A DNA stretch of 64,000 nt, taken from Mongoliitalea daihaiensis. GTDB lineage: Bacteria; Bacteroidota; Bacteroidia; Cytophagales; Cyclobacteriaceae. Below the pieces are notes generated by a model. The model was not told the DNA's origin, did not search any database, and saw only the letters and a list, made by a program, of their open reading frames with translations. The position numbers and the translations under genes were made by a program. The stretch is taken from assembly GCF_021596945.1 (NCBI RefSeq), contig NZ_CP063779.1, positions 3,942,001-4,006,000 of the forward strand, written 5' to 3'. Shown one piece after another: positions 25,835 to 34,272 of the stretch (position 1 is the stretch's first letter; each line of letters begins with the position of its first letter).

Positions 25835-26561
25835 TTTGCTCGGAGAGTTTTAAAAGTACTTTGTCAATATCTTCCGGTACATCAACTGCAATTGAATCAC
25901 TAGATAATTTAATCATTTTTACATCATAACCTAACTCGAGGAATCGAAGAATTTCGATATCCTCAATATCTTCTAATTCTGTTTTTTTTGTTTCCGATGC
26001 AAACTCAAGTAGTGCTTTTTTAGGAAAGGCATACACGCATACCTGTTTGTAAGCTTTTATGAATGTATCTATTTTGTTATTTGGAATAGCTCCCCTACTC
26101 ATATATAAAAGTCTTCCATCGGGTCTGAAGACAACTTTCGGAATAGTTAAGCTCCTGTAATCAGTTTCATTATCTATCTCTGTGTATCCATTGATAATTT
26201 CTTCGTCTATATCGTTTAAAGCAGAAATAACATCTTTGATATCATTAGGATTCATAAGAGGCTCATCCCCTTGAACATTAATATAATAATCGAAATGATA
26301 TTTCTTTGCAAACTCAGCTACTCGATCGGTACCCGTCAAACAATCTTTAGAAGTTATAATTACTTGGATTCCTTTTGATTGACAGTGTGAAACAATAATT
26401 TCATCATCCGTCAAAACAAATACTTTTTCCTTTGCTACTGCTTTGATAACCTGGCCCCATGTTCTCTCTATCAATGACTTACCCGCAATATCAATTAAGG
26501 GCTTGTTTGGTAATCTAGTTGAAGCCAATCGAGCCGGAATAACAACTACGTACGAATTCAT
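25827..26561 (-). CDS. KdsB-like CMP-ulosonate cytidylyltransferase
   Basis: The 244-residue protein is clearly of the KdsB family: VVIPARLASTRLPNKPL (CTP-binding loop), CLTGTDRVAEF, YYINVQGDEPLMNP, LLYMSRGAIPNN and SIAVDVPEDIDKV. KdsB forms CMP-Kdo for LPS. Here the gene sits in a capsule locus between an aldolase fusion gene (4-bp overlap) and a phosphatase gene (8-bp overlap), so it more likely activates a different or additional ulosonic acid of the polysaccharide. A second kdsB for LPS would be expected elsewhere in the genome. Confidence 0.85.
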   Translation of the reverse strand: MNSYVVVIPARLASTRLPNKPLIDIAGKSLIERTWGQVIKAVAKEKVFVLTDDEIIVSHCQSKGIQVIITSKDCLTGTDRVAEFAKKYHFDYYINVQGDEPLMNPNDIKDVISALNDIDEEIINGYTEIDNETDYRSLTIPKVVFRPDGRLLYMSRGAIPNNKIDTFIKAYKQVCVYAFPKKALLEFASETKKTELEDIEDIEILRFLELGYDVKMIKLSSDSIAVDVPEDIDKVLLKLSEQND

Positions 26562-28093
26562 AGTAATGAAAAAATTGATAAAGATGGAACAGGGTAGGAA
26601 GTATTAACTAAACTCACAGGCTGTATACCAGATGCTTCTTGAAACTTATTAAACAAATAAGTATTTTCTGCAAAGAGCTCTTGAGCTTTTTCATCCATCA
26701 TTGCTTTTGCATAACCATCAAATCCTATTAAATATACATTTTGGGCATTTAAATTTTTAGCTACCTGAAGTGCAATAAAGCAGTGTGAATCAATATATTT
26801 CTTTGAGAATGTATCCTGATTAAGCTCAACTCCTTTGTCAATAAGTGTTGAAGGAATATACGTCCCCATTTTCCGGGGCGATGGCGGCAATACGCATAAA
26901 TTGTCTAAAGGCAAATCGCCTTTAAATACCTCTTCCATCCGGTGCCCCTCATTTCCGACTAAGCAAAATATCTGCTGATTCTCAATTCCCTCAAATGTTA
27001 AAGCGTTTTTAGAGCTTGCATGAACGACAGTCACATTTTTATTTAAATTTAAAAATTGAATGATGGCCTCCTTATGAGCTTGAACACTAGGTCCACCACC
27101 TACTATTAAAACACTCTCCGACGAATGCTTATTTTCCCAATTTTTAACAGATATATTATCGCTAACCCCTTTTGCTTGATTTTGTAGCGCTCTTATTATA
27201 GAGTTAAATGAATAGTATCGCTTACCAACCCAATCCATCACATCCTTTTGAGGCAAAGAGTGTGCGCCAGATACCATGTAAGGCAAATTGGTACCCCATT
27301 CATAGGTTTTCTGCAATGCCGAGAAAGCGTCTACCACTTTAGAAAGCGGATTAAAATCAACCTCTAATTTTCCCTGGGCATTTAAAGCGGTTAATAATAA
27401 CTCTGTTTTCACATTACCAGCACCTCTTCCCATACCCGTGACGGTCGCATCCACCATTGCGCAGCCCTCTTCAATAGCTGTTAAGGTATTGATCAAGGCT
27501 AATTCCATATTGTTATGCCCATGAAAGCCCAATGGAACATCAGGAATATAACTTCTTACCAACTGAATCGTTTCTTTCACATCTTGTGGATATACACCGC
27601 CATAAGAATCTACCATATAAAAGTAATCGGCTATGCCTTTCACCTTGGGTAATAATTCCAAAAAGTCTTTTTGACCTTTCCATTTAGACATGTACATCAC
27701 GTTAAAGCCTACTTCAAAACCCATCTTTTTTACAGCTTCAGCCAACGTTAACGCCCTCCCAAATTGTTGGGGGTCTATAGCCAAACGCACCATATCAATC
27801 AAACCTAAACAAGGTGATAATAACTCTTGCACATGCTCAAGTCTAATATCCTTTTCGTTCAATATGATAACCAATTTCTTGGTGGTTTGCGCCTTTAAAC
27901 GTTGCATAACATAAATAGGAAGATAAAAATATTCTCCGTAATACCCTTGTAAAGGGATCGAACGGTAACCGACCTCTAAATAATCGACAGGCAAATCGTT
28001 ACATGCTTTGATATAGGTATTTACTAGGTTTCTATCAAAATCCCAATTAGTGTAATATCCACCATCTCGAAGAGAACAGTCTAAAATTTTCAT
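26558..28093 (-). CDS. DRE-TIM pyruvate-aldolase domain fused to a DUF115/MAF-like domain
   Basis: This 511-residue protein has two parts. Residues 1-280 are a DRE-TIM metallolyase of the HMGL/4-hydroxy-2-oxovalerate aldolase type: LDCSLRDGG at residues 4-12, GFHGHNN with metal-binding His at 191 and 193, and GMGRGAGN at 220-227. Residues about 327-500 form a second Rossmann-like part with LIVGGGPSV (329-337) and YLIGFDGYA (454-462), a pattern of the DUF115/MAF glycosyl-phosphate type proteins. Aldolases of this class join pyruvate to an aldehyde. With the KdsB-like and HAD genes that overlap downstream, it could form a 3-deoxy-2-ulosonic acid. The domain fusion is unusual and the second assignment is weak. 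Confidence 0.65.
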   Translation of the reverse strand: MKILDCSLRDGGYYTNWDFDRNLVNTYIKACNDLPVDYLEVGYRSIPLQGYYGEYFYLPIYVMQRLKAQTTKKLVIILNEKDIRLEHVQELLSPCLGLIDMVRLAIDPQQFGRALTLAEAVKKMGFEVGFNVMYMSKWKGQKDFLELLPKVKGIADYFYMVDSYGGVYPQDVKETIQLVRSYIPDVPLGFHGHNNMELALINTLTAIEEGCAMVDATVTGMGRGAGNVKTELLLTALNAQGKLEVDFNPLSKVVDAFSALQKTYEWGTNLPYMVSGAHSLPQKDVMDWVGKRYYSFNSIIRALQNQAKGVSDNISVKNWENKHSSESVLIVGGGPSVQAHKEAIIQFLNLNKNVTVVHASSKNALTFEGIENQQIFCLVGNEGHRMEEVFKGDLPLDNLCVLPPSPRKMGTYIPSTLIDKGVELNQDTFSKKYIDSHCFIALQVAKNLNAQNVYLIGFDGYAKAMMDEKAQELFAENTYLFNKFQEASGIQPVSLVNTSYPVPSLSIFSLL

Positions 28094-28104
28094 AAAATCA
28101 ATTA

Positions 28105-29364
28105 CTAATATAAATGTTGATCATTTAATTTTTTAAAACTAACCTCTGCAAACCAGTTAAGAAGCAGTGGTAGAAACACAAACATATAGAGGAAAAATAA
28201 TAATAAAGAGTATGTTTTTACAACACCCAAAACAAAGAAAAATATAAATGAGTACTTATAAAATAGTTTTAAATCCTCAAAATGAATGGAATTAATTGAA
28301 CGTTTATAAAATGTATAAATTATGTAAAAGATAAAGGAAGCTCCTAATAGGCCATACGTTCCTAAAATATCCAAATAAAAATTATGCCCTCCAACATCAC
28401 CCCCTCCAAAAAAAGGATTGGAAATAAATGCATCAAAAGATTTAGATGCTCTAATTTCATATCCCCCTAAGTACTGATTACCGTCTTGTAGTTTCGTATC
28501 TATATCAATAGAAAAATCTGTGCTTTCAAGGCTTCCATCAAGTCTCATAGCAATATTTGTGAGGCGAGGAGATAAAAAATCTGATTTTAAAAAATCAGCA
28601 GATGAATAAATAAAATTAATAATTAGTGGACTAAAAACTGAAAAAAGAAAAAATATAAAAAAAATTGAAAGAATTGATCTTTTAAAATCAGTTAAATACC
28701 ATTTATAAGGCAATGCCAAAACTGCTATAAAAAACAATAATAGTGGGGTTGTAAAACCCATTTTATAGAATGCGTAAACCTGAATAACTAAAAAAACTAT
28801 AATCATTTTTCTATCAAAGAAATAAAAACCTTTTTTAACATAAATGTAGATTAAAAACAAAGATGTAAGCATCCACATCAAAGAAAAAGCATAACCGCCA
28901 ACTCCAATTGTCAAATAAAAATTTATTAATTCTGTATTCCCTTCTTTTGATAAAGCCCCAGCCATAGCCCTTGAAGCATCCGGAAAAAATTCCAAAGCTA
29001 TTGAGGTAGTAATTGCCGTTATAATTAATCCCGCAATAAAAGTTTTTAAGAAGAATACACTCTTAGATCTATTTAAATTATAATATTCAAAATATGTAGA
29101 GCTAATTAAAATAGGAACTATGAAATTAGTGAATTTTCGCGCATTATCTTCGTTGTAAATGTTGAAAGATTGATAAATAAAATGAAGCAACAATAAAAAA
29201 AAAATTACAATAAAATTTCTTTTTAAAAATACCTTAGGGTTTAAGGTAAAAGATATTCCTAAAGCACCAATAAAAAATAATTCATAGTGAGGGACACGTG
29301 GTATTGACGAAATAGAAGGTAATAATGCGACAAGTATACTTATTACATAAAAATAGTGTAACAT
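28105..29364 (-). CDS. Wzy-like O-antigen/capsule polymerase
   Basis: This 419-residue protein has about 10-12 hydrophobic membrane segments and a large periplasmic loop near residues 255-330 that contains NPFFGGGDVGGHNFYLDILGTYG. That motif (N-P-x-x-G-x-G...H-N) is typical of the O-antigen ligase/polymerase family. In a locus with a Wzx flippase and Wzc, polymerisation of lipid-linked repeat units is the likely role. The gene is AT-rich, as usual for wzy. Confidence 0.75.
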   Translation of the reverse strand: MLHYFYVISILVALLPSISSIPRVPHYELFFIGALGISFTLNPKVFLKRNFIVIFFLLLLHFIYQSFNIYNEDNARKFTNFIVPILISSTYFEYYNLNRSKSVFFLKTFIAGLIITAITTSIALEFFPDASRAMAGALSKEGNTELINFYLTIGVGGYAFSLMWMLTSLFLIYIYVKKGFYFFDRKMIIVFLVIQVYAFYKMGFTTPLLLFFIAVLALPYKWYLTDFKRSILSIFFIFFLFSVFSPLIINFIYSSADFLKSDFLSPRLTNIAMRLDGSLESTDFSIDIDTKLQDGNQYLGGYEIRASKSFDAFISNPFFGGGDVGGHNFYLDILGTYGLLGASFIFYIIYTFYKRSINSIHFEDLKLFYKYSFIFFFVLGVVKTYSLLLFFLYMFVFLPLLLNWFAEVSFKKLNDQHLY

Positions 29365-29366
29365 AC

Positions 29367-30413
29367 TTATGAAATAATTTTCATATAATCCTCCAATGTA
29401 CCCATATCAATCCAACTTTTTTCACTTACTGGAAAAACACCAACCTTTCTATTTTGCTTTATCAATTTTTCAATCAGGTGTGTAATATGGAAGAATTCAT
29501 TCACTGGCACATCTTTAAGCACACTTGGCTCCAAAATATACATACCTGAATTAATCTGAAAAGTAAATACTGGCTTTTCAGAAAGTCCTTCCAACATACC
29601 ATTTAATCCTGTGGTAAGAGTGCCATAAGGAATTTCAATATTCTTCATAGCAGAAATCAAGGTTATTTCATTCTTATTTTCCCAATGATATTTCAATATC
29701 TCTGCATAATCTTGTTCGATTAAAATATCGCAATTAGATACAAAAAAGGTAGAATCCAATTTATCTTTTAATAAATGTAAACTACCGGCAGTTCCTAACG
29801 GCTTATCTTCTTTAAAATAGTCGATGGTATATGGCAAATTTTGTTGTGTTAAATAATACTCAATCAATTCAGCTTTAAAATTTACACTGACATGGAATTT
29901 ATTGGATCCATGGCGATTAAATCGATAAAATATCTCTTCTAACATCGATTTATCCCCTATAGGTAACAAAGGTTTAGGAAAAACATTGGTTAATGGTCTT
30001 ACACGGCTACCATACCCTCCCGCCATAATTACAATAGGTAAATCAAACTGGTCTAAAGGAATTTTGTCCTGTTTTTCAAAAATATCCTCCCAAAAAATAA
30101 CGTCAACTATCTCTCTATTCTCATTTACGATCGGCATGAACTCTGCGCGAATAGAAAGCATTATTTTTTTTATATCTTCTTTACTATCTATAGGTTTTGC
30201 AATGATATAGTCGCTTCTTAAAATATTATTTATTCCTGAATCGAGCGAATAACCATTTAAAATAGCACGCTGAATATCACCTATGGAAAGTAAACCATAA
30301 TAAAATTGACTATTATCAATTACAATTAATAATTTTGTTCGAAGTTCATCCATTGTTTTCATAGCAAAAGATATTGATGAACCTCTGTGAATAAAATACT
30401 TTGCAAATACCAT
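29367..30413 (-). CDS. CBS-domain sugar-1-phosphate nucleotidyltransferase (PtmE-like)
   Basis: The 348-residue protein has a CBS pair at about residues 1-115 (KLLIVIDNSQFYYGLLSIGDIQRAI; EFMPIVNENREIVDVIFWED) and a nucleotidyltransferase domain starting IVIMAGGYGSRVRPLT and FPKPLLPIGDKSM. Enzymes of this layout include PtmE of Campylobacter, which makes GDP-GlcNAc for the legionaminic acid pathway. Next to the LegB/LegC-like genes this suggests that the precursor pathway here uses GDP-sugars, but nucleotide preference cannot be read from the sequence. Confidence 0.75.
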   Translation of the reverse strand: MVFAKYFIHRGSSISFAMKTMDELRTKLLIVIDNSQFYYGLLSIGDIQRAILNGYSLDSGINNILRSDYIIAKPIDSKEDIKKIMLSIRAEFMPIVNENREIVDVIFWEDIFEKQDKIPLDQFDLPIVIMAGGYGSRVRPLTNVFPKPLLPIGDKSMLEEIFYRFNRHGSNKFHVSVNFKAELIEYYLTQQNLPYTIDYFKEDKPLGTAGSLHLLKDKLDSTFFVSNCDILIEQDYAEILKYHWENKNEITLISAMKNIEIPYGTLTTGLNGMLEGLSEKPVFTFQINSGMYILEPSVLKDVPVNEFFHITHLIEKLIKQNRKVGVFPVSEKSWIDMGTLEDYMKIIS

Positions 30414-30415
30414 AG

Positions 30416-31024
30416 TTATTTCACTTTTCTAGCTGGAACACCAACAAAAGTACCACATTCTGTAATATCTTTAGTGACTACAGCTCCAGCTCCAATAATA
30501 ACATTATTACATATTTTTAACTCTGGGAGGATAGTGGCAGATGCGCCAATATAACACATTTCACCTATTGAAACTCGACCTAATACTGTGCACGAAGGTG
30601 CTAAAGTTGTAAATGATCCAATTTTTGAATCGTGCATAACGCATGCATTAACATTTACCTTAACGAATGAACCTAAAACTACATTTGAAGAAATATATGC
30701 TCCATTTTGTACTAAACTACCATCATTAATAATCGCTGTTCTTGAGATTTTAGCTGTATCTGAAAGTAATCTTGGAAAACGAAATGAATATTTTTCTAGG
30801 TTATCAAATATTTTTTTCCTTACAATTGGTAAATCTGGAGTAATACAAAAATCTATATTTTTCACTTTATCAAAAAAAATATTAACATTATCATCACATC
30901 CTAAATAAATGGTATTCTGACCTACATCTTCTCTATCAATTACATATACTTTATCAAATTGAATTTCATAACATAATTCAATGATTTCTGAAAACCCTCC
31001 TACAAGAACTATTTTCTTTTCCAT
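30416..31024 (-). CDS. NeuD/PglD-like acetyltransferase
   Basis: This protein of about 202 residues starts from the ATG at 31024 (MEKKIVLVGG), 7 bp after the aminotransferase stop. A longer frame starting upstream would add 20 unlikely residues. The N-terminal part is Rossmann-like (IVLVGGFSEIIEL) and the C-terminal part is a left-handed beta-helix with hexapeptide repeats (VLGSFVKVNVNACV, IGEMCYIGASATILP, VIIGAGAVVTKDI). It would N-acetylate the 4-amino group introduced by the neighbouring aminotransferase. Confidence 0.82.
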   Translation of the reverse strand: MEKKIVLVGGFSEIIELCYEIQFDKVYVIDREDVGQNTIYLGCDDNVNIFFDKVKNIDFCITPDLPIVRKKIFDNLEKYSFRFPRLLSDTAKISRTAIINDGSLVQNGAYISSNVVLGSFVKVNVNACVMHDSKIGSFTTLAPSCTVLGRVSIGEMCYIGASATILPELKICNNVIIGAGAVVTKDITECGTFVGVPARKVK

Positions 31025-31031
31025 AAATAAA

Positions 31032-32150
31032 CTAACTAAGCAAAGATGTAATATTAAATATATTTTCCTTAGAAAGCGCTGCAAACATTGGTAGCGTAAT
31101 CATTGAATTTACCATTTGGTCTGTTTTTGGTAATTCTAAATAATACTTTTGATAGACGCTAAAACGATGTACTGCTGGATAATGCATGCTCGTTTGCACA
31201 CCATATGTAGCAAGCATATCTCTAATTACATCACGCTTTTCAGCTTCTGTTTTTTTCAATACAATTGGAAAAATATAGTTAGAAGTAAAATCTGAATGAT
31301 TCTTAAATGGTATTATGATATCAGGTTTTGAACTTAACTGCGTTATATACTCCTTTCTAACAATGGCTCTCTGATCTAAATCAGCCTGAATTTTATCTAA
31401 TTGAACAAGCCCAATGCTAGCACGTATATCATCCATACGGTAATTATATCCGAAGTCTACAACATCATAGGCAGTAGCATGGCCTTTTGCGCGTTCATAA
31501 GACATAGAAGTCATACCGTGAGACCGTAAAAGCTTTGCCCTATTATAATACTCTTGAGAATTTGTTACAAGCATACCTCCTTCTCCTGTACTAATATTCT
31601 TGTTTGAAAAAAAACTAAAGCATCCAACGTCTCCAATCGTTCCTAATTTTTTTCCTTTGTATTCAGAAAGAGGAGCGTGACAAGCATCTTCAATGACTTT
31701 TAAATTATGCTTGTGGGCAATATCCATAATAGCATCCATATCACAGGGAAAACCAGCATAATGCATAACTACAATTGCTTTTGTTTTCTTGGTGATTTTT
31801 GACTCAATATCTTGGGGACAGATAACTGGTCGCTCAACACTTTCTATATCTGCAAATAATGGTATTGCATCGACATATCTAATAGAATTACAGGTAGCCA
31901 CAAATGTCAAAGAAGGACAAATCACCTCATCACCTGGCTCAATACCTACTAATTTCATCGCTAAATGTAATGCGACGGTACAATTACTAAGAGCTACTGC
32001 ATGATTTACATTAAGCATTGAAGCAAACTTTGTTTCAAACTCAGCGGTTTTTGGACCAGTAGAAATCCATCCTGACTTAATGGTTTCTAATGCTGCTTGT
32101 TGTTCCAGCTCATCAAAATTGAGATTGAAAAGGGGAATTGAATATGCCAT
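31032..32150 (-). CDS. DegT/DnrJ/EryC1 sugar aminotransferase
   Basis: The 372-residue PLP enzyme of the nucleotide-sugar aminotransferase family has GDEVICPSLTFVATCNSI, the VIEDACHAPL Asp, and FSFFSNKNISTGEGGM with the PLP-binding Lys. Such enzymes put an amino group on a 4-keto sugar made by a 4,6-dehydratase, here probably the LegB-like enzyme at 35786. It resembles LegC/PglE-type enzymes. The acetyltransferase gene follows at 7 bp. Confidence 0.85.
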   Translation of the reverse strand: MAYSIPLFNLNFDELEQQAALETIKSGWISTGPKTAEFETKFASMLNVNHAVALSNCTVALHLAMKLVGIEPGDEVICPSLTFVATCNSIRYVDAIPLFADIESVERPVICPQDIESKITKKTKAIVVMHYAGFPCDMDAIMDIAHKHNLKVIEDACHAPLSEYKGKKLGTIGDVGCFSFFSNKNISTGEGGMLVTNSQEYYNRAKLLRSHGMTSMSYERAKGHATAYDVVDFGYNYRMDDIRASIGLVQLDKIQADLDQRAIVRKEYITQLSSKPDIIIPFKNHSDFTSNYIFPIVLKKTEAEKRDVIRDMLATYGVQTSMHYPAVHRFSVYQKYYLELPKTDQMVNSMITLPMFAALSKENIFNITSLLS

Positions 32151-32161
32151 TTTTTTAAAAA

Positions 32162-33352
32162 TTAATTGGTTAAAATATTATTGTAACCTGCTTCTAACTG
32201 CTTCCTAAAATTTTGATTACTGTTTAAGTTAATGATATAGTTATAAGCTCTCTCTTTTAAACTTTCCTGCGCCTCTAAATCGTTGTATAAATTAATTATT
32301 GAAGTTGTCAATTGAGCTATATCATTAGTAGGTACTAAAATTACGTTTTCATTTTGGCTGTTAAGCATCGGTAAGCATCCTGTAGCATAAGTTATTACAG
32401 GAAGCTTCATTGCCATACTTTCTCGCACTGTACTAGCGAGAATCTCACTATGAGTTGGTAATACATAAATCTTCGCTTCTTGCGCCTTTTGATACAACGC
32501 TTCCTGAGTTTCCATAAAACCTGCCCATGCCACTTGTTTTGAAATACCTAATTTTTCAGCTTTGGTAATTAGCTCATTTTGATATTCTTTATCACAAGGA
32601 CCCATCACCAAAAGACTTAATTCTAAATCTTGACTTTTTATTAAATAAACTGCTTCGAGTAAATCTTCTATTCCCTTTGATTGAGTGACTCTTGCGTAAA
32701 ATAGTAAGTCATACTTTTTTTTAATAGAACTATTATCTTTCGGAAGATTTATTGGGTATATAAGAGGATAAAATTCCGCATTTGGAGAGTGTTTTAAAAC
32801 TATACCATCCATCCAAGAGCACGTTGTAAAAAAGCGTTTGGCAGATTTTATTACCTCATTCTGAATGTGGACGCGGACTTTTGGTGCTGCATTTGCGCCT
32901 TCCTCAATTTTAAAGCCTTGTATGCTTATAATTGTCTTTTCTTTTTCTTTGTCATTCAAGTCAAGAAAAATGGAAGCAATGGGTATTTCTGCTCCCCAAA
33001 AATGAATTACATCTGGATTAATTTTTCTTAATATTTTCAGTGCTGGACCTCTAAGGTTTTTATAATGTGTCCAATGATCTAATGGAAACCATGAAGGCCA
33101 TCCGTTACCAAAAAAGGGAATACCTTGATTAAAAAAATGATAGTGTATGTTATCGGTATTAAATTTTTTATAGCTATCAATATAATAGTGTGCTGAAATA
33201 ATGTGTATTTCATAATTTTTATTTCCAGCGAAGGATTTAACAGCTGCAGGAATCCAAGGAGCAAAGGGTTTTGTATACCTTTTTGTTTTAATAATTTCTT
33301 GGACCTCTAAACTTGAAAATCCTGTAAACCAAACAATTTTTTTGACACTCAC
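32162..33352 (-). CDS. Glycosyltransferase family 4
   Basis: The 396-residue protein starts at GTG. It has DVIHFWGAEIPIAS in the acceptor domain and DLLFYARVTQSKGIEDLLEAVYL and LPTHSEILASTVRESMAMKLPVITYATG in the donor domain. The start overlaps the stop of the next upstream gene by 4 bp, so the two are co-translated. Donor sugar not known. Confidence 0.72.
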   Translation of the reverse strand: MSVKKIVWFTGFSSLEVQEIIKTKRYTKPFAPWIPAAVKSFAGNKNYEIHIISAHYYIDSYKKFNTDNIHYHFFNQGIPFFGNGWPSWFPLDHWTHYKNLRGPALKILRKINPDVIHFWGAEIPIASIFLDLNDKEKEKTIISIQGFKIEEGANAAPKVRVHIQNEVIKSAKRFFTTCSWMDGIVLKHSPNAEFYPLIYPINLPKDNSSIKKKYDLLFYARVTQSKGIEDLLEAVYLIKSQDLELSLLVMGPCDKEYQNELITKAEKLGISKQVAWAGFMETQEALYQKAQEAKIYVLPTHSEILASTVRESMAMKLPVITYATGCLPMLNSQNENVILVPTNDIAQLTTSIINLYNDLEAQESLKERAYNYIINLNSNQNFRKQLEAGYNNILTN

Positions 33353-34272
33353 TTTAGTAACGTTCTTTTGATTTTTGATATAATTCTTTTAAAAATGGGT
33401 GCTTTATAATTTATATGATTATTAAAATGAAATTTATCATAAACCGCATTTACTTCTATTTTCATTGGATGCGTTGAAACTGAAAAATCATAATCAACAG
33501 GTCGAAAGTGAACATCTAAATGTCCTTCTTTATCCACTCTTGAACTTTCAACTCCAATATTCATAGCAAGGTTATTTTTCGGAGTAATTGTAAGTAGTCC
33601 ATTTAAATAGTTGTAAAGAAAAAACTGAGGCCCCCAAGCATTCATTACACCATTATCAATTTTAGTTTTAACATTATAGTAGTAATTAGACATGTACTTC
33701 ATCTCGGAAGAACCTAAATTCAATTCTTTAAGAATTTTCTCTACATTTTTACCTTTCAAAAAATTAAGATCAACATCAAATCCTTCCCATGTTCTTTTCC
33801 ATAAGGCCCATCCCCAAATATGAGTATACCTTGAAAAATAATAATCAGTAGCTGAATCAATGGGAGTGTAATTATTGGCTGTAATAATTCCTACTTGAGG
33901 ATTATCTTTGTATCTTTCAAGCATTTGGTCAGCAAATATAAAAAAAGATGGCCCTGCAATGATGTCATCTTCGATCACAATCAACCTATCAACTTTTTTG
34001 AAAATTTGAGTTATGGCTTGACTGATATTTAACTTACAACCCATATTATGTTTAGGAATTATAAACTCAATATCACAATCCCAATTAATATTTTTAATTA
34101 TTTCAATTACTTGATTGTTTTTTTGAACTTCTGCTTCTCCTTTTTCAGGCCTGGGTGCATCTATAGCCGCAAATATTTTTAAAGGCTTAACTGACATTAA
34201 AGAATCTATAACCTTTTGAGTTGTATCGGGTCTGTTAAAAGCGATTAATAAAATAGGAATTTTAAAACACAT
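33349..34272 (-). CDS. GT-A-fold glycosyltransferase (GNT-I-like)
   Basis: This 307-residue protein starts with KIPILLIAFNRPDTTQKVID, a typical nucleotide-binding start of a GT-A enzyme. It has a DXD-like IVIEDDIIAGPSFF near residue 95 and YTHIWGWALWKRTWEGFDVD in the acceptor part. It resembles the family of capsular GT-A transferases distantly related to GNT-I. The start overlaps the wzx stop by one base. Confidence 0.72.
   Translation of the reverse strand: MCFKIPILLIAFNRPDTTQKVIDSLMSVKPLKIFAAIDAPRPEKGEAEVQKNNQVIEIIKNINWDCDIEFIIPKHNMGCKLNISQAITQIFKKVDRLIVIEDDIIAGPSFFIFADQMLERYKDNPQVGIITANNYTPIDSATDYYFSRYTHIWGWALWKRTWEGFDVDLNFLKGKNVEKILKELNLGSSEMKYMSNYYYNVKTKIDNGVMNAWGPQFFLYNYLNGLLTITPKNNLAMNIGVESSRVDKEGHLDVHFRPVDYDFSVSTHPMKIEVNAVYDKFHFNNHINYKAPIFKRIISKIKRTLLK

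Noticed and set aside
25827-26561. KdsB-like gene as the housekeeping LPS gene
   Set aside because: It is embedded by overlap in a block with an aldolase fusion and a HAD phosphatase in a capsule locus; the LPS gene is more likely elsewhere. This cannot be proved from the window.
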